64,000 nucleotides of DNA. It comes from Liolophura sinensis. Its lineage: Eukaryota; Mollusca; Polyplacophora; Chitonida; Chitonidae. Below the pieces are notes generated by a model that was given only the letters and a program-made list of their open reading frames with translations, ran no database searches and was not told the origin of the DNA. Shown piece after piece: positions 1 to 11,950 of this stretch; the stretch's first letter is position 1, and each line of letters starts with the position of its first letter. The stretch spans positions 7,059,435-7,123,434 of the forward strand of contig NC_088296.1 in assembly GCF_032854445.1 (NCBI RefSeq), given 5' to 3'. The position numbers and the translations under genes were made by a program.

Positions 1-299
1 TCAGGTTATGTCGACACAGGAAAATGGTGATGTGATGGTGAGAAAACAACATTTGTGTTATGCACTCTTCAAGTTTGAAACTCATGCCACTTTGTCCTCT
101 TTTGTCGTTTTATAATGCACAGTGCTTCATTTTGTCACATTGTTTATTACATTTATTACCTACAATGTTTGTTTGCAAATTTTGTCTGTCGCCGCCATGA
201 GTTGTGGCATGGTTGTGCCTTTAGCATGATACAGTGCATGTATTGGTACACTTTAATGCAGCAGTGTAAGCTCTCAACTTTGTGCTGTTTGGGCTGAAG
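1..299. other. Unassigned AT-rich sequence
   Basis: No coding exon or recognisable repeat is visible. It probably belongs to the intron upstream of the exon at 6698. Short open frames here have no domain signal. Confidence 0.4.
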
Positions 300-725
300 T
301 CATCACATGCACAATGTGTACATTTGAGATATAACTTGTGTACTTCACATGTAATTTGTGTACACTTATCACATAATTTGTATATATTTCACATGTACTG
401 GATATACACTCCACATGTGATGTGTGTATATTTCACATGTAATGTTTGCATGCGTCACATGTAATTTGTATACATGTACACTTTACCTGTACTGTATTTA
501 CTGAACAATTGTATTTACTGTACACATCACATGTAATTTGTGTACATGTACACTTTACCTGTACCGTGTTTACTGTACAACTGTATTTACTGTATATTTC
601 ACATGTAATTTGTGTACATGTACATTTTACCTCTACTGTATTTACTGTACACTTCACATGTAATTTGTGTACATGTACACTTATCTGTACCATATTTACT
701 GTACACTTCACATGTAATGGGTGCA
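300..725. repeat. Irregular tandem repeat rich in CACATGTAATTTGTGTACA
   Basis: CACATGTAATTTGTGTACATG recurs with variable spacers containing TTTACTGTACA. Units range from about 18 to 70 bp, and CACATGT/TGTACA palindromes are frequent. The array runs directly into a SINE copy. Open frames across it on both strands are products of the repeat. Confidence 0.75.
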
Positions 726-732
726 CTGCCAT

Positions 733-893
733 CACTTCCTCTCCAGCCGTACGTGGGAAGGTCTGGCAACAACCTGTGGATGGTCGTGGGTTTCCTCCAG
801 GCCCTGCCCGGTTTCTTCCCACCGTAATGCTGGCTTCTGTCATATAAGTGAAATATTCTTGAGTATGGGGTAAAAAACCAATCCACCACATAA
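733..893 (+). mobile_element. SINE family 1, 5'-truncated copy
   Basis: This copy matches the body of the main SINE in the window. It has CTTCCTCTCC-GCCGTACGTGGGAAGG, then a GTGGGTTTCC block, then ATAAGTGAAATATTCTTGAGTA, and decays into CACATAAATAC at the tail. The tRNA-like head is absent. Confidence 0.85.
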
Positions 894-1532
894 ATACATC
901 CATCTCACTGCTGCAGACCCAAAGGGCTTTGTTCAACAGTGTAGTTGATGCACATACATCAGAATTGTATATTTGTGGATTTAAATCAACATACGCATAT
1001 CTATAGATATGTTTAAAACACACGTTGACTAAGTATAGATGTAAAACTGTTGCACTTAATTAATTAAGGAAAATGAACACAGTGTTCTTGATAAAACAAT
1101 ATAAAACCGAGGGGTTCGATTCCAACTTTAGGGCTAATTTTTAGACCCTAAAAATTTTGTTTGTCAACTCATTGTTATCTCAGGGCAAATGTGTCTACGT
1201 TTCAGTTTCTAGTACCAAAAACATAGCTTTCAAAATTTCGAGGTTTTGAAATAGCTTTGTGGAATCAGCCCCTGTTCCTCAATGGAAGTTCAGGGAGAGG
1301 AATATCATGGCTGGAAAATAATTATTAAAATTGCTAGACTTGTAAAATTAATAACAGTATTGGACTATAATCAAAACACCTTTATATGAAACACTGTGTA
1401 TGTATAAACCCAATAACCCATTCACACAGTAATATGATAATTTACTGTTATGTTCTCATGATACTAATTTGCATGTTTGGGAGTGGATCTAACTCCAGTT
1501 GATGTTTACATTGTGCAATTTACTTATTTTTG
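894..1532. other. Intronic or intergenic sequence, no gene seen
   Basis: AT-rich sequence with no exon signal I can support. GGGGTTCGATTCC near 1113 looks like a tRNA B box, but no A box or tRNA fold accompanies it. Confidence 0.4.
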
Positions 1533-1663
1533 TGATTAGCGTTTTGTGCTGTACTCAAGAATATTTCACTTATACGACGGCAGCCAACATTATGGTGGGA
1601 GGAAACCGGATAGAGTCTGGGGGAAACCCATGACCATCCGCAGGCTGCTGTCACACCTTCTCA
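1533..1663 (-). mobile_element. SINE family 1, truncated, reverse orientation
   Basis: Reverse complement of the SINE 3' half: TACTCAAGAATATTTCACTT, then a GGTGGGAGGAAACCGG block and ACCATCCGCAGGCTGCTG. The AT-rich tail is weak and the tRNA head is missing. Confidence 0.85.
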
Positions 1664-1830
1664 TACATTCTACAAAAGTATGATCATACATATATATTTT
1701 GCAAATCATGGCAATAGGTAATTGAATCCAATTCAGTGTGATGCTAAAATTTATCAGTAAAGTGTTTTTTCCGCTTTGAAGATGCACCATAATTGTTGAG
1801 AAAGTTGTGCTGTTGGTAATATCATAGGTG

Positions 1831-1905
1831 TACTCGATAATACTGGTACATGTGTACTCAGTAATACTAGTACATGTGTACTCAGTAATACTGGTACATG
1901 TGCAC
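1831..1905. repeat. 24-bp tandem repeat, about 3 copies
   Basis: Unit is roughly GGTACATGTGTACTCAGTAA plus TACT. Three near-identical copies are visible. Confidence 0.8.
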
Positions 1906-2689
1906 TTAATGATGCTTTCATCATATGCATTCCAAAGAAGATATATTTGAAATTTGGTTCATATAAAAGTATTTTTGAAGAAAACGAGAATTGATCCGGA
2001 ATAATGGTAACATGGTTGCTGTGGAAAATAAATTATATGCCCTGGAGTATTAAAGTCAGCATAAGTACATGTAGGCGTGAAAATTGGAAACAAAAGGCGC
2101 GAATTTTCGCGATAAATCGCTTTAAAGAGGTGTGGCATGCATGTTCCCCTTGACAACAGGTCAGTGGCTTTAATGAATTCATGACTTTTAGCAGTTTGCT
2201 TTTCACTGCTTGAAAACGCCTCAAATGCTCAGTGCTTGTCATGGAATTAAGCCACTTTAACCCCAAAGCCACTAACTTGATCTCAGCCAATAAGCTTACA
2301 GTCAAGCAGAGCTGTAGTTGTGAGATAGCAGTAGTAAAGTATAACACTAATATAACACAGCATACCTTAATTCCTTGACCTTTTCACACATGAATGGGAA
2401 ACTTTCAGTGCAGTTTACACACCTTTTTAATTTGATTTCGAAGACAAAACTACATTAGCTGGTAAGTCAAATTTCGGGGATTCAGAAAAAGTAAGATTTT
2501 GTGTACACAGAATAATCCCCCCTGTGAAATGTACGTGAATAAACATGTTGCAAACATGTGAAAAGGTTGAAGAATTACAGTGTCAATTATTAGAAGTAAC
2601 AACTTTTTTTGTTTAACTGTTTAACTCGCCAGTCACATATAAGCAGTAATAAGTTTATCCTAATATACCTGTGTGTATTTTAACCATAG
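1906..2689. other. Non-coding stretch, no feature recognised
   Basis: AT-rich and without long conserved frames. I see no exon, RNA gene or mobile element that I can support. Confidence 0.4.
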
Positions 2690-2945
2690 TTCAGAACTAT
2701 CATTTTATTGCTAATCTAGTACTTTTATTGCAAATCTATTACTTGTATTGCTAATCTATTACTTTTATTGAAAATCCTGTACCCTGCTACATGTATTGGA
2801 ATTGCAGTACTTTTGTTGTTATTAAAATGCAGTACTTTTATTGCTAACCCAGTACTATTATTGCTAACCCAGTACTATTATTGCTAACCCAGTACTATTA
2901 TTGCTAACCCAGTACTATTATTGTTAATCAATTACTTTTATTGCT
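2690..2945. repeat. About 20-bp tandem repeat (TATTGCTAACCCAGTAC)
   Basis: The core has exact 20-bp copies of GTACTATTATTGCTAACCCA at about 2832-2930. More diverged copies built on CTTTTATTGCTAATCTA lie upstream. Confidence 0.8.
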
Positions 2946-3799
2946 GACAAAACTGCTTGATGTCAATTATCATTAATACTCTTCAATTCCTAACGATGAG
3001 TTAACACAAAGAAGAACACTTTCTCACATATGTGTAAAGTTTTGAGGGTCATAACTTTTGAAATTAAAAAAAAAAAAACAGTGTTTTACAAGTTATAGAT
3101 TTAATGACATCATTTGTATTTGGGAAGGGAGGCCTATATTAACGTCGTCTTTGGAGATCACTTATGTTGATCCAAGGGAGATCACTCCCAGAGACATGTT
3201 TGTAGTTGTGCAACAACAACACCGTAGATTTGTAGCTTTCCTTTCAGCGTTCACCATAAAGTTCTACCTACTTCTGAAAGCCTTTTTTGTTTGTTTTAAA
3301 TAGTTTAGACTAACACTTAAATTGTTTTAATACTTTATTCCATTGTTTGTTTTTGATTTTGTTATTATGTATTTCACTTTTTGTGCATTCATGTATATAT
3401 ATTGCACTCACTGATGGAATACTGTATTTGATGGGTATTTACTGTTGTGAGAATACACAAACCAAATGATGGATTGTGTTTATTTTTGTACTGTGTACAT
3501 TGATTCTCTGAATCGTTCAGGTATACAGCATTTCTTTTACAGATTATAATTATTTAGTTACTTTGGGTATACACAAAATGTTTTTTTTTTGTTTCCAGTA
3601 TCTTTGTAACTTGATTTTCCAACATTCTTTCAGATAATTTAGAAGGTAGTGTATGAAAATGCAGCAGATTTACTAAATGGAACACACAAAAGGATACATT
3701 GTGAAAAAAATATTTTAGCTAAAAATTGGTCTCAACATTTATTACTCTAGCTGAATTAATAGTTAGTTATTTTAATTGAAAAAAGATTGTTGGAAAATC
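2946..3799. other. AT-rich intronic sequence, no gene seen
   Basis: An 81-codon open frame near 3058-3303 begins in a poly-A run and shows no domain or splice context. I treat it as chance. Confidence 0.4.
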
Positions 3800-6558
3800 A
3801 TTGCAGTGTTGTCATAAGTGGATGTCATTGCAGTGTTGTCATCAGTGGTTGTAATTGTAATGTTATCAGTGGTTGTCATTGCAGTGTTATCATCAGTGGA
3901 TGTCATTGTTGTGTTATCATCGGTGTTTGTCTTTGCAGTGTTATCATCAGTGGATGTCATTGTTGTGTTGTCATCTGTGGATGTCATTGTAGTGTTGTCA
4001 TCAGTGGATGTCCTTGTTGTGTTGTCATCAGTGGATGTCATTGTAGTGTTATCTTCAGTGGATGTCATTGTAGTGTTATCATCAGTGGATGTCATTTCAG
4101 TGTTATCATCAGTGGATGTCATTGCTGTGTTATCATCAGTGGATGTCACTGTTGTGTTGTCATCAGTGGATGTCATTGCAGTGTTATCATCAGTGGATGT
4201 CATTGTTGTGTTGTCTCGGTGTTTGTCATTGCAGTGTTGTCATCAGTGGATGTCATTGATGTGTTATCAGTGGATGTCATTGTTGTGTTGTCATCTGTGG
4301 ATGTCATTGTTGTGTTGTCATCAGTGGGTGTCATTGTAGTGTTATCATCAGTGGATGTCATTGTTGTGTTGTCATCAGTAAATGTCATTGTAGTGTTATC
4401 ATCAGTGGATGTCATTGTTGTGTTGTCATCAGTGGGTTTCATTGTAGTATTATCATCAGTGGATGTCATTGTTGTGTTGTCATCTGTGGATGTCATTGCA
4501 GTGTTATCATCAGTGAATGTCATTGTTGTGTTGTCATCAGTGGGTGTCATTGTAGTGTTATCATCAGTGGATGTCATTGTTGTGTTGTCATCTGTGGATG
4601 TCATTTCAGTGTTATCAGTGAATGTCATTGCAGTGTTGTCATCAGTGGATGTCATTGTTGTGTTATCAGCAGTGGATGTCATTTCAGTGTTATCATCAGT
4701 AAATGTCATTGCAGTGTTATCATCAGTGGATGTCATTGTTGTGTTGTCATCAGTGGGTGTCATTGTAGTGTTATCATCAGTGGATGTCATTGTTGTGTTG
4801 TCATCTGTGGATGTCATTTCAGTGTTATCAGTGAATGTCATTGTTGTGTTGTCATCAGTAGGTCTCATTGTAGTGTTATCATCAGTGGATGTCATTGTAG
4901 TGTTATCATCAGTGGATGTCATTGTAGTGTTATCATCAGTGGATGTCATTGTTGTGTTGTCATCAGTGGATGTCATTGTTGTTATCATCAGTAAATGTCA
5001 TTGTTGTGTTGTCATCAGTAAATGTCATTGTTGTGTTGTCATCAGTGGATGTCATTGCAGTGATGTCATCAGTGGATGTTATTGCAGTGTTATCATCAGT
5101 GGATGTCATTGTTGTGTTATCATCAGTGGATGTCATTGTAGTGTTATCATCAGTGGATGTCATTGTTGTGTTGTCATCAGTGGATGTCATTGTTGTTATC
5201 ATCAGTAAATGTCATTGTTGTGTTGTCATCAGTAAATGTCATTGTTGTGTTGTCATCAGTGGATGTCATTGCAGTGATGTCATCAGTGGATGTTATTGCA
5301 GTGTTATCATCAGTGGATGTCATTGTTGTGTTATCATCAGTGGATGTCATTGTAGTGTTGTCATCAGTGGATGTCATTGTTGTGTTGTCATCAGTGGATG
5401 TTATTGCAGTGTTATCATCAGTGGATGTCATTGTTGTGTTGTCATCAGTGGGTTTCATTGTAGTATTATCATCAGTGGATGTCATTGTTGTGTTGTCATC
5501 TGTGGATGTCATTGCAGTGTTATCATCAGTGAATGTCATTGTTGTGTTGTCATCAGTGGGTGTCATTGTAGTGTTATCATCAGTGGATGTCATTGTTGTG
5601 TTGTCATCTGTGGATGTCATTTCAGTGTTATCAGTGAATGTCATTGCAGTGTTGTCATCAGTGGATGTCATTGCAGTGTTATCATCAGTGAATGTCATTG
5701 TTGTGTTGTCATCAGTGGGTGTCATTGTAGTGTTATCATCAGTGGATGTCATTGTTGTGTTGTCATCTGTGGATGTCATTTCAGTGTTATCAGTGAATGT
5801 CATTGCAGTGTTGTCATCAGTGGATGTCATTGTTGTGTTATCAGCAGTGGATGTCATTTCAGTGTTATCATCAGTAAATGTCATTGCAGTGTTATCATCA
5901 GTGAATGTCATTGTTGTGTTGTCATCAGTGGGTGTCATTGTAGTGTTATCATCAGTGGATGTCATTGTTGTGTTGTCATCTGTGGATGTCATTTCAGTGT
6001 TATCAGTGAATGTCATTGTTGTGTTGTCATCAGTAGGTCTCATTGTAGTGTTATCATCAGTGGATGTCATTGTAGTGTTATCATCAGTGGATGTCATTGT
6101 TGTTATCATCAGTAAATGTCATTGTTGTGTTGTCATCAGTAAATGTCATTGTTGTGTTGTCATCTGTGGATGTCATTTCAGTGTTATCAGTGAATGTCAT
6201 TGTTGTGTTGTCATCAGTAGGTCTCATTGTAGTGTTATCATCAGTGGATGTCATTGTAGTGTTATCATCAGTGGATGTCATTGTAGTGTTATCATCAGTG
6301 GATGTCATTGTTGTGTTGTCATCAGTGGATGTCATTGTTGTTATCATCAGTAAATGTCATTGTTGTGTTGTCATCAGTAAATGTCATTGTTGTGTTGTCA
6401 TCAGTGGATGTCATTGCAGTGATGTCATCAGTGGATGTTATTGCAGTGTTATCATCAGTGGATGTCATTGTTGTGTTGTCATCAGTGGATGTTATTGCAG
6501 TGTTATCATCAGTGGATGTCATTGTTGTGTTGTCATCAGTGGATGTTATTGCAGTGAT
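3800..6558. repeat. 27-bp minisatellite, about 100 units with higher-order structure
   Basis: Units resemble ATGTCATTGTTGTGTTGTCA plus TCAGTGG (27 bp). Length variants of 24-25 bp occur. Larger blocks are duplicated: the segment starting near 4943 recurs near 5157 and 6302, marked by a 25-bp variant with TTGTTGTTATCATCAGTAAA. The - strand reads as repeats of MTSTDDNTT and the + strand as VDVIVVLSS. The reverse frame breaks at each 25-bp unit, so I interpret the array as non-coding. It ends about 140 bp before the splice acceptor of the exon at 6698. Confidence 0.95.
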
Positions 6559-6697
6559 AATTGGGTCATATTGAAATAAAAAAGAATTGTCTTTCCGTCA
6601 GTTTTTCTTTAAAATTCATTGGTGCTAACAAAATATGTGGCATTGCAATAAAGTGAAAAAATAGTTTAAAGCTACTGTTTTTCTCTATATATTACAG

Positions 6698-6940
6698 TGC
6701 TGCAAGAGAGGAACACATAAAAAGTACAAATTGCCCGTCACTGACCCAGATGACATTGGGTACAGACGTAGTTGGGCTGATAGTCCGTCTCCTTCCGCCA
6801 ATGGGGACAGTACCTTTGATACCAACACCAATAAAGTAGTTCCTTCAGAAGACTTGCGACGTGGAGAAGAATTATCGTACATAAATGAAGGGATGTATGT
6901 AAATGATGATGTTGAGGCCGGAAAACGAAATGGTGACTTG
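6698..6940 (+). CDS. Internal coding exon, probable juxtamembrane/cytoplasmic tail (tail A, exon 1)
   Basis: An 81-codon exon, phase 0 at both ends, bounded by a TATTACAG acceptor and a GTAAGT donor. It starts CCKRGTHKKYKLPVTDPDDI and continues with GYRRSWADSPSPSANGD. The Cys-Cys then basic start, followed by a hydrophilic Ser/Asp/Asn-rich stretch, fits the first cytoplasmic segment after a membrane helix. That is inference, because the transmembrane exon would lie upstream of the window. It joins in frame to the exon at 12183, giving a 111-residue C-terminus. The family is not recognised. LPVTDPDDIGYRR resembles LPLADPSIAVTGYRR in the exon at 27049, suggesting a duplicated or alternative tail. 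Confidence 0.62.
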
Positions 6941-6963
6941 GTAAGTCTCAAGGATTTCATTAC

Positions 6964-7090
6964 TTATGGTCATCAGTTATGGTCATCAGTTATGGTCATC
7001 ACTTATGGTCATCAGTTATGGTCATCACTTATGGTCATCACTTATGGTCATCAGTTATGGTCATCAGTTATGGTCATCAGTTATGGTCAC
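6964..7090. repeat. 12-bp tandem repeat (TTATGGTCATCA plus G/C)
   Basis: About ten copies of a 12-bp unit begin 23 bp after the donor of the preceding exon. The TCATCAGT core resembles the 27-bp array on the other side of that exon, so the two may share an origin. Confidence 0.9.
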
Positions 7091-7189
7091 TCCTAGTTCT
7101 ATTGCAGTGATATAATAATTGCTTTGTCTTGGTTTTAAATGTCAGGGTTCTGTACCATCTGTTTACACTTGCATGGAGCTGATGATTGC

Positions 7190-7270
7190 TGATAATTTGT
7201 GTTGAGTGTTAATTTGTGTTGGATGTTGATTTGTGTTGATGTTGATTTGTGTTGAGTGCAAACAGTACTA
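7190..7270. repeat. Short GT-rich repeat (TGTGTTGATGTTGATT)
   Basis: Four or five imperfect copies of TTGTGTTGAG/TTGATTTGTGTTGATG. No other function is visible. Confidence 0.6.
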
Positions 7271-7384
7271 TACACATGTGCATTCTCTTTCTTGAGATGA
7301 CGGATTTGGCGACAAGATACACGTTTAGGACACAATTACAACCGACATAGGACAAGCAGTGACAGAAATGGGATGAAAAACTGC

Positions 7385-7770
7385 CAGAATGGGACTTGGA
7401 AAAACCAAAATAGTGCCAATGAAAAATCAAAATTTAATAAATATTGGAATCCAGAAGAGGACAGATGACAATATACATGTAATTGGTAGGGCAAGTGACA
7501 CTTGGAAATGGACAAATGCCTACCAAAATGGGACAAATGTCAACCAAAAAAAACAAAAAGACACATCCCAACCAAAATGGGACAAATGCCAACCAAAATG
7601 GGACAAATAAAAGCTGCACTTGTACAAATGAGGAACAGTGTGAGACAAAATAATAAACAACGAACATATGAAAACCAAAATGGGATAACTGGAAATCAAA
7701 ATGGAAAAAATGAAGATCAAAATGAGTCAAATGACAGCCAAAGTTGGATAATTGACAACCAAACATACCA
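7385..7770. repeat. Low-complexity CCAAAATGGGACAAATG repeats
   Basis: Degenerate copies of AACCAAAATGGGACAAATGC (about 18-20 bp) with wandering spacing. Frames are open on both strands because the units are stop-poor, not because of coding signal. Confidence 0.65.
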
Positions 7771-8677
7771 GTGACAAACAGACTTTATAGCCAAATCCTC
7801 ATCAAGTCTTGTGAACATGAGCTCCATGCAGAGAGCACAGTATAAGTTTGTTTCACAACTGTGACAGTTCCTTGTGGATTGCCATGTTTACACTGCAATT
7901 GTATTTGACCCTGCCGAATTCGACCAGTCAAATGAAAATAGGACTTGTGCTACATTTGCAGAATTCAGCAAATCGCATTCTCTGAACGTGGCTAGACTTG
8001 TCCTATTTTTATTCCAGTTGTACAATTCAACAAGTTCTTTCAACAAATCGCACGATGTTAACATGGCTGTATGTTTGTGTGCTTTTGTTTGGTATGCGGA
8101 TTTGTCTTATTGAATGTCTGGGATTGGGGATGGTTAAATAAACACTGTTCTAAGATAATACCATATATCCTGCTGGTCCAGGGGTCTACATATTAACATG
8201 TAAATAGGCCTGCTCTGAATTACCTCCCTTTTATACGACAGCAGCTGTGATGTAAGGAGAGATAAGTTTTTGAGGCGTGAAACTACGAGAAGTGCGATCC
8301 GGCCTACTAAAGCATGCAGTATGTAGGTTATATCTCGACAACAGAATGTTAAAAAAAAAATGATATCATCCTTTCAGTGACGGCAATATCATCCTTTGAA
8401 AATCACAGAAATGTTGAGCGATCTTACATGCAGTAGATATTTTTCAGCTGATATATTTGATTGAGTTGGCCAAAGTTGTCTGTTGTATTTAATTAGTCCA
8501 AAATTTTTAAAATACCTCTGAATTGATCAAAAATATACATAGCATTCATGCTGGGCTTTCAAAATAAGTTTACAAAATTTTAAAATTTGTCTTATGCCCC
8601 TTTAGCTCTGAAACTTGTCATTAGCAATTTTCTAAGATAACCTTAGCTTACTTCTAAAAATACACCTTTTAAACAGG
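7771..8677. other. Intronic sequence, no gene seen
   Basis: AT-rich and unique-looking. A 79-codon open frame near 7874-8113 lacks splice signals and domains. The stretch lies inside the intron between 6940 and 12183. Confidence 0.4.
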
Positions 8678-8747
8678 TGGCCGCAGTCGTATAAGTGAAA
8701 TATTCTTGAGTACGGTGTAAAACACCAATCAAATAAATAAATAAATT
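8678..8747 (+). mobile_element. SINE family 1, 3' end only
   Basis: Carries GTCGTATAAGTGAAATATTC, then TTGAGTACGGTGTAAAACAC and a (TAAA)n tail. Severely 5'-truncated. Confidence 0.88.
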
Positions 8748-8898
8748 TAAACAGATGAGTAAAGAATTTTGGAACAGATTTAAATTTTAAAGAAAATTAT
8801 TCTTTGTGTTTCGTTTGGGAAAATTTTGGAAATTGCATTATAATTGAATTTAAAAAACACACTAGACAATTATTAGAATACTAGAATATTATTTGCAA

Positions 8899-9842
8899 AC
8901 AACAGTAGAGATAAACACCAGTGGAGATAAACACCATTCGAGATAAAGAACAGTAGAGACAAACAACAGTAGAGATAAACACCAGTGGAGATAAACACCA
9001 GTGGAGATAAACAACAGTAGAGACAAGCAAGAGTGGAGATAAACAACAGTAGAGCCAAGCAAGAGTGGAGATAAACAACAGTAGAGACAAGCAAGAGTGG
9101 AGATAAACAACAGTAGAGATAAGCAAGAGTGGAGATGAACAACAGTAGAGATAAACACCAGTGGAGATAAACATCAGTGGAGATAAACAACAGTAGAGAC
9201 AAGCAAGAGTGGAGATAAACAACAGTAGAGATAAACACCAGTGGAGATAAACAACAGTAGAGACAAGCAAGAGTGGAGATAAACAACAGTAGAGATAAGC
9301 AAGAGTGGAGATGAACAACAGTAGAGATAAACACCAGTGGAGATAAACAACAGTAGAGACAAGCAAGAGTGGAGATAAACAACAGTAGAGATAAGCAAGA
9401 GTGGAGATGAACAACAGTAGAGATAAACACCAGTGGAGATAAACATCAGTGGAGATAAACAACAGTAGAGACAAGCAAGAGTGGAGATAAACAACAGTAG
9501 AGATAAACACCAGTGGAGATAAACAACAGTGGAGATAAACAACAGTAGAGACAAGCAAGAGTGGAGATAAACAACAGTAGAGATAAGAAAGAGTGGAGAT
9601 AAACAACAGTAGAGACAAGCAAGAGTGGAGATAAACAACAGTAGAGACAAGCAAGAGTGGAGATGAACAACAGTAGAGATAAACACCAGTGGAGATAAAC
9701 AACAGTAGAGACAAGCAAGAGTGGAGATAAACAACAGTGGAGATAAACACCAGTGGAGATAAACAACAGTGGAGATAAACAACAGTAGAGACAAGCAAGA
9801 GGGGAGATAAACAACAGTAGAGATAAACAACAGTAGAGATAC
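8899..9842. repeat. 16-bp minisatellite, about 59 units
   Basis: Units are CAGTAGAGATAAACAC, CAGTGGAGATAAACAA, GAGTGGAGATAAACAA and CAGTAGAGACAAGCAA in varying order. Sixteen is not a multiple of three, so the same 16-residue pattern appears in all three reverse frames. That explains the overlapping reverse open frames of up to about 500 codons, which are not a gene. Confidence 0.95.
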
Positions 9843-9949
9843 CCTGGCTGTTTGTAGAAAGAGTAAAACTATTATTACTACTATTAATCAGTAACAACAT
9901 ATACGTGCATTTGCACTCAAACATGGTTACAGGTACATTTTGAATAAAG

Positions 9950-10348
9950 ACATGCATGTATGTGTGGTTAGGAAAAAGAGTAAAGGTATGCATGTATATG
10001 TGGTTGGGAGAAAGAATAAAGACATGCATGTATGTGTGGTTGGGAAAAAGAGTAAAGGTAGGCATGTATGTGTGGTTGGGGAAAAGAGTAAAGGTATGCA
10101 TGTATTTGTGGTTGGGGAAAAGAGTAAAGGTATGCATGTATGTGTGGTTGGGGAAAAGAGTAAAGGTATGCATGTATGTGTGGTTGGGGAAAAGAGTAAA
10201 GGTAGGCATGTATGCGTGGTTGGGGAAAAGAGTAAAGGTAGGCATGTATGTGTGGTTGGGGAAAAGAGTAAAGGTATGCATGTATGTGTGGTTGGGAAAA
10301 AGGGTAAAGACATGCATGTATGTGTGATTGGGAAAAAGAGTAAATGAT
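9950..10348. repeat. 36-bp minisatellite, about 11 units
   Basis: Unit is GGTATGCATGTATGTGTGGT plus TGGGGAAAAGAGTAAA, exactly 36 bp in the core. The unit length is divisible by three and lacks stops, so open frames run through on both strands (KGMHVCVVGEKS on +). I see no evidence of expression. Confidence 0.95.
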
Positions 10349-10687
10349 ATACATTGTACATGTAATTGGGAAAAAGACATGTTTTTAAGACCCTACTGGT
10401 GACACTTAATTCAGAGTTGGGTTGTCTTCATCCTAACCACTGAACCGTAGACCCAGAGCTTAATACTGTATGTGTATACATGTTTTTTGTGGTATGTGGT
10501 ATTTTTATGTCCATACCTGTTTTTGTCACGCATGCCTCTTGTCTTACGTCAATGTATGTTTGTTTGCTTCCCTAGGATAAAACTACTTCTTTATGATCTT
10601 AACTACATGGGACTGTTGCATGCTGTAAGTATACATGGAATGGAAATGTTGCTGATATGGTTCTGTTATATTCTGTTATACATATTG

Positions 10688-10990
10688 GGAGTGGGCCGTG
10701 GCCTAGTGGTTAATAAAGGTTTTTACCTTTCAACTGCTAGGACACACCAGGTGAGGGTTCAAAACCGGAACATGGGCAGGGAATTTGTGGATTCCTCCGT
10801 TCTTACTGCTTGTGGGGCCATGGTGACAATGAGCAGTAGATGACGCTCGTGTGGCTGTTTGTGCAGTCTTACGTTTGTCATAAGGCCACTTGGCTTTCAT
10901 CAGTATGGTGTGCATGTCTGTGTCACATGTGGTGAAGTTTGTCAGTAACTTGCCAAAGGTCGGTGGTTTATCCTGAACATACGAAAATGG
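10688..10990 (+). mobile_element. SINE family 2, tRNA-derived, near full length
   Basis: The head GGGCCGTGGCCTAGTGGTTA fits a tRNA A box and GAGGGTTCAAAACC about 45 bp later fits a B box. The body follows with GGGAATTTGTGGATTCCTCC, then AACTTGCCAAAGGTCGGTGG. The body differs from family 1. Related copies lie near 26.1, 26.9, 28.9 and 34.1 kb. Confidence 0.8.
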
Positions 10991-11009
10991 TCACCTTGGT
11001 CAATCCTCT

Positions 11010-11579
11010 GTTGTTTGGTATCACAAGCTTGATCTCAGAGTAAAAGAAAGCTAAAATTTGTAATAAAGTTCATGGTACAGACAGCTGAAAACTGTGCCTT
11101 AAAAAAACTCATTTTAATTTTCAGATCTTTTTTAAGAGTGTTGATAGGCATTCAAATATTTTAATACTATGGTGGCCATTATGTGCCATACTAACGGTAT
11201 CCAGAAACTCTGACGTCACATGACCTTTTGTTTTTAATGTTAAAAAAAAGGAAGGAATTTTTGGAAACAATGTTTCAGTAATCTTTTATTCATGGGTAAA
11301 AAGAGTTATTCCAACCTTCAGGGTTGTGAATAGAAGTGGAAAAACTTCGTGTGATGTCAGTGTTCCAAAACCCTGGTGGTATGGTCCATAAAGCCCACCT
11401 TAGAATTGAAATGTTTAAACACCTTTAACTTTTTTCACAAAAATCTGAAAAAAAGTAAATGGAAGTATATTTTATGCATAGTTTTAAATGATATATTCAG
11501 TGATAAATACTGTGATTTTTAGAAATCTTTGCCTTTAAGGGATAAACTGTAACTGACAAACTAGGTGTTTCCATCACTT
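11010..11579. other. Intronic sequence, no gene seen
   Basis: AT-rich. A CTGACGTCACATGACC stretch near 11211 contains a CRE-like TGACGTCA, but nothing nearby supports a promoter. Confidence 0.4.
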
Positions 11580-11950
11580 GGCACTCATATGTTGAGTGAT
11601 TGAGTGAGGTATCATGTCTGTGTTGGGATAAAGTGTGTGACTAGGGTGTGCTGTGGGGTGTCATGCCTGGTGTCATTATGCAGTGACTAGTTGGGATGTC
11701 ATGTCAGGTGTAAGTATACCATGACTTGGTGTGGTATCCTGTCTGGTGTCAGCATACAATGACTGGGTGTGATGTCATGTCTAGTGAGAGTGTGCAGTGA
11801 CTAGCTGTGGTGTCATGCCTGGTGTCAGCATTCACATACATTGACTGGGTGTGGAGTCATGTCTGATATCAGTATACTTGGCGAGGGGTCATGTCTGATG
11901 TCATTGCGACTCGTTTGGGTGTCATGTGAGGTGTCATTAACATGGTACTT
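11580..11950. repeat. Degenerate tandem repeat of about 35-50 bp (GTGTCATGTCTGGTGTCA)
   Basis: Eight or so imperfect units contain GTGTCATG-CTGGTGTCA and CAGTGACTGG. Spacing varies. It lies about 230 bp before the last coding exon. Confidence 0.7.

Noticed and set aside
1105-1130. tRNA B-box-like GGGGTTCGATTCC
   Set aside because: No A box, acceptor stem or cloverleaf could be seen around it; likely a decayed SINE head or chance.
3787-6353. Long + and - frames over the 27-bp repeats (Thr/Asp-rich or Val/Ser-rich proteins)
   Set aside because: Frames are broken repeatedly by 25-bp units, and open in several frames at once. The position suits an intron.
9940-10347. Repeat protein KGMHVCVVGEKS
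   Set aside because: A 36-bp stop-free unit is open in several frames on both strands; no independent gene evidence.
8881-10380. A 499-codon reverse open frame
   Set aside because: It is made of the 16-bp and 36-bp minisatellites, with equivalent frames in other phases. No domain, splice or start context.
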